From: VFBF01 sp964530695
GTDB taxonomy: Bacteria > Pseudomonadota > Alphaproteobacteria > Caulobacterales > Aquidulcibacteraceae
Assembly: GCA_964530695.1 (NCBI GenBank)
Contig: CAZGYQ010000030.1
Coordinates: forward strand, 1-32,652
DNA length: 32,652 nt
Reading direction: 5' to 3'
Positions 31,708-32,652 of the stretch are shown piece after piece; position 1 is the stretch's first letter; each line of letters opens with the position of its first letter. The translations under genes were made by a program, and so were the position numbers. The notes under the pieces were generated by a model. That model was given only the letters and a program-made list of their open reading frames with translations, ran no database searches and was not told the origin of the DNA.

Positions 31708-32508
31708 TCATCTGGTCTTTCCGTCCCTGAACACGCCGACCACTGGCACGTGGTCGCTCGGCTTTTCCTTGCCGCGCGCCTTCTTGTGGATCGTCACCGC
31801 CTCGAGCCTGTCGGCGGCCTGCGGCGAACACATGAGGTGGTCGATGCGGATGCCGTGGTCCTTGGCCCACGCGCCGGCCTGATAGTCCCAGAATGTGTAG
31901 TGATGTACGCCGCCGTCCACCTGCATGAAGGCGTCGGTGAAGCCGAGGTTCGTCAGCGCGCGGTATCGCGCCTTCGATTCCGGCTGGAAGAGCGCGTCCT
32001 CCATCCACGCCTTCGGGTTGTAGCTGTCCTCGTCGCGGGGGATGATGTTGTAGTCGCCGGCGATGACGTAGGGCTCCTCAAGTGCAAGACGCGCCTTGGC
32101 GTGCGCCAGCAGCGCATCCATGAACCTGAGCTTGTAGTCGAACTTCTCCGTGCCGATCGGGTTGCCGTTCGGCGCATAGAGCGAGGCCACGCGCACCACG
32201 CCGCCCGGCGCGTCGATCAGCGCCTCGATCCAGCGCGACTGCGGATCGTCCTCCATGCCGGGAAGGCCGCGCGTCACGTCCTCGATGCGGTGCTTCGAAA
32301 GCAGCGCCACGCCGTTGTAGGTCTTCTGGCCGTGCGTCTCGATGTTGTAGCCGAGATCCTCGATCTCGCCGCGCGGGAACTTGCCGTCCTCGCACTTCAG
32401 CTCCTGCAGGCACACGACGTCCGCGTCGATCTCCTTCAGGACCTCAAGCGCCGTCGGCAGGCGGGCGTTGATGGAGTTGACGTTCCAGGTCGCGATGGAG
32501 AGGGGCAC
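31708..32508 (-). CDS. xth: Exodeoxyribonuclease III (AP endonuclease)
   Basis: A 266-residue enzyme that cuts DNA at abasic sites and removes 3' blocking groups in base-excision repair. Catalytic motifs of the ExoIII/Ape1 family are intact: IATWNVNSINAR (Asn9), LQELKCED (metal-binding Glu36), SLYAPNGNP, VIAGDYNIIP (Asp and Asn), RIDHLMCS and the final SDHVPVVGVF (catalytic Asp-His). The best start is the GTG at 32508, with AAGGA seven bases upstream; a TTG at 32529 would add seven residues and cover that ribosome-binding site. It converges with the DUF3137 gene across a 119-base gap that shows only short weak stems. Confidence 0.95.
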   Translation of the reverse strand: MPLSIATWNVNSINARLPTALEVLKEIDADVVCLQELKCEDGKFPRGEIEDLGYNIETHGQKTYNGVALLSKHRIEDVTRGLPGMEDDPQSRWIEALIDAPGGVVRVASLYAPNGNPIGTEKFDYKLRFMDALLAHAKARLALEEPYVIAGDYNIIPRDEDSYNPKAWMEDALFQPESKARYRALTNLGFTDAFMQVDGGVHHYTFWDYQAGAWAKDHGIRIDHLMCSPQAADRLEAVTIHKKARGKEKPSDHVPVVGVFRDGKTR

Positions 32509-32556
32509 GGTAATTTCCTTGAAGTTCAATGCACATTAGCAATCGCCAAATGCTCC

Positions 32557-32652
32557 GTCATTCCGGCCGAAGCGAAGCGGAGAGCCGGAACCCAGGGGTT
32601 CAAGCTCCGCGCTTGACCCCCTGGGTTCGGGATCGCGCCTCCGGCGCGTCCG
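32557..32652. repeat. Intergenic palindromic repeat, cut by the window end
   Basis: A GTCATTCCGG start is followed by a long hairpin: 32588-32605 pairs with 32611-32628 (17 of 18 positions) around a TCCGC loop. The GTCATTCCGG...GAACCCAGG type is common between genes in alphaproteobacteria, often in many copies per genome. It lies upstream of xth. The last 24 bases may hold the other half of a larger palindrome. Confidence 0.65.

Overview
The window is GC-rich (roughly two thirds G+C by eye) and dense with genes. It looks like the chromosome of an alphaproteobacterium, most likely on the Caulobacterales/Hyphomonadaceae side. The strongest clue is the block pcm-like / tolC / popZ (DUF2497) / valS at 22048-27617, because PopZ and this gene order are alphaproteobacterial. 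The Atm1-type exporter, the short second-type GltX and a GTTC-N7-GTTC type LexA site agree with that. The exact genus cannot be read from the sequence.

Layout. 1-2085: the end of a class II DAHP synthase, then two LuxR-type regulators on the minus strand; the second is a LuxR solo with an altered ligand pocket. 2086-2827 holds no convincing gene. 2828-6841: an SH3-like membrane protein and a MATE exporter, converging on a conserved protein of unknown function and a zinc-independent NADP oxidoreductase. 6957-8294: gltX. 8300-11189 is an accessory stretch: a TIR-domain protein, a VapBC toxin-antitoxin pair, a small membrane protein in lower-GC DNA, two related LexA-like promoter copies separated by a REP-like palindrome pair, a possible small SOS-controlled membrane ORF with a terminator, and a second inverted repeat.

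11190-18846: an FkbM-type methyltransferase and a LOG-family nucleotidase on the minus strand, an Atm1-type ABC exporter on the plus strand, and an RND efflux pair (permease plus lipoprotein adaptor) on the minus strand. The ABC and RND genes overlap tail to tail. 18943-21403: tryptophan 2,3-dioxygenase, a kynureninase-like PLP enzyme translationally coupled to it, and a small TspO-like membrane protein. 21452-21878: tRNA-Asn(GUU) and tRNA-Cys(GCA), both minus strand. 22048-31588: the pcm-like/tolC/popZ/valS block, a glycosyltransferase overlapping valS, then ilvD overlapping a DUF3137 protein. 31708-32508: xth (exonuclease III). The window ends in an intergenic palindromic repeat.

Most of the window is ordinary core metabolism. 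The parts most worth a second look are the LexA-type promoter in front of a tiny membrane ORF (10710-10981), the TIR protein with a C-terminal domain of unknown function behind gltX, the LuxR solo lacking three of the six residues that normally define an acyl-homoserine-lactone pocket, and several apparently leaderless promoters.
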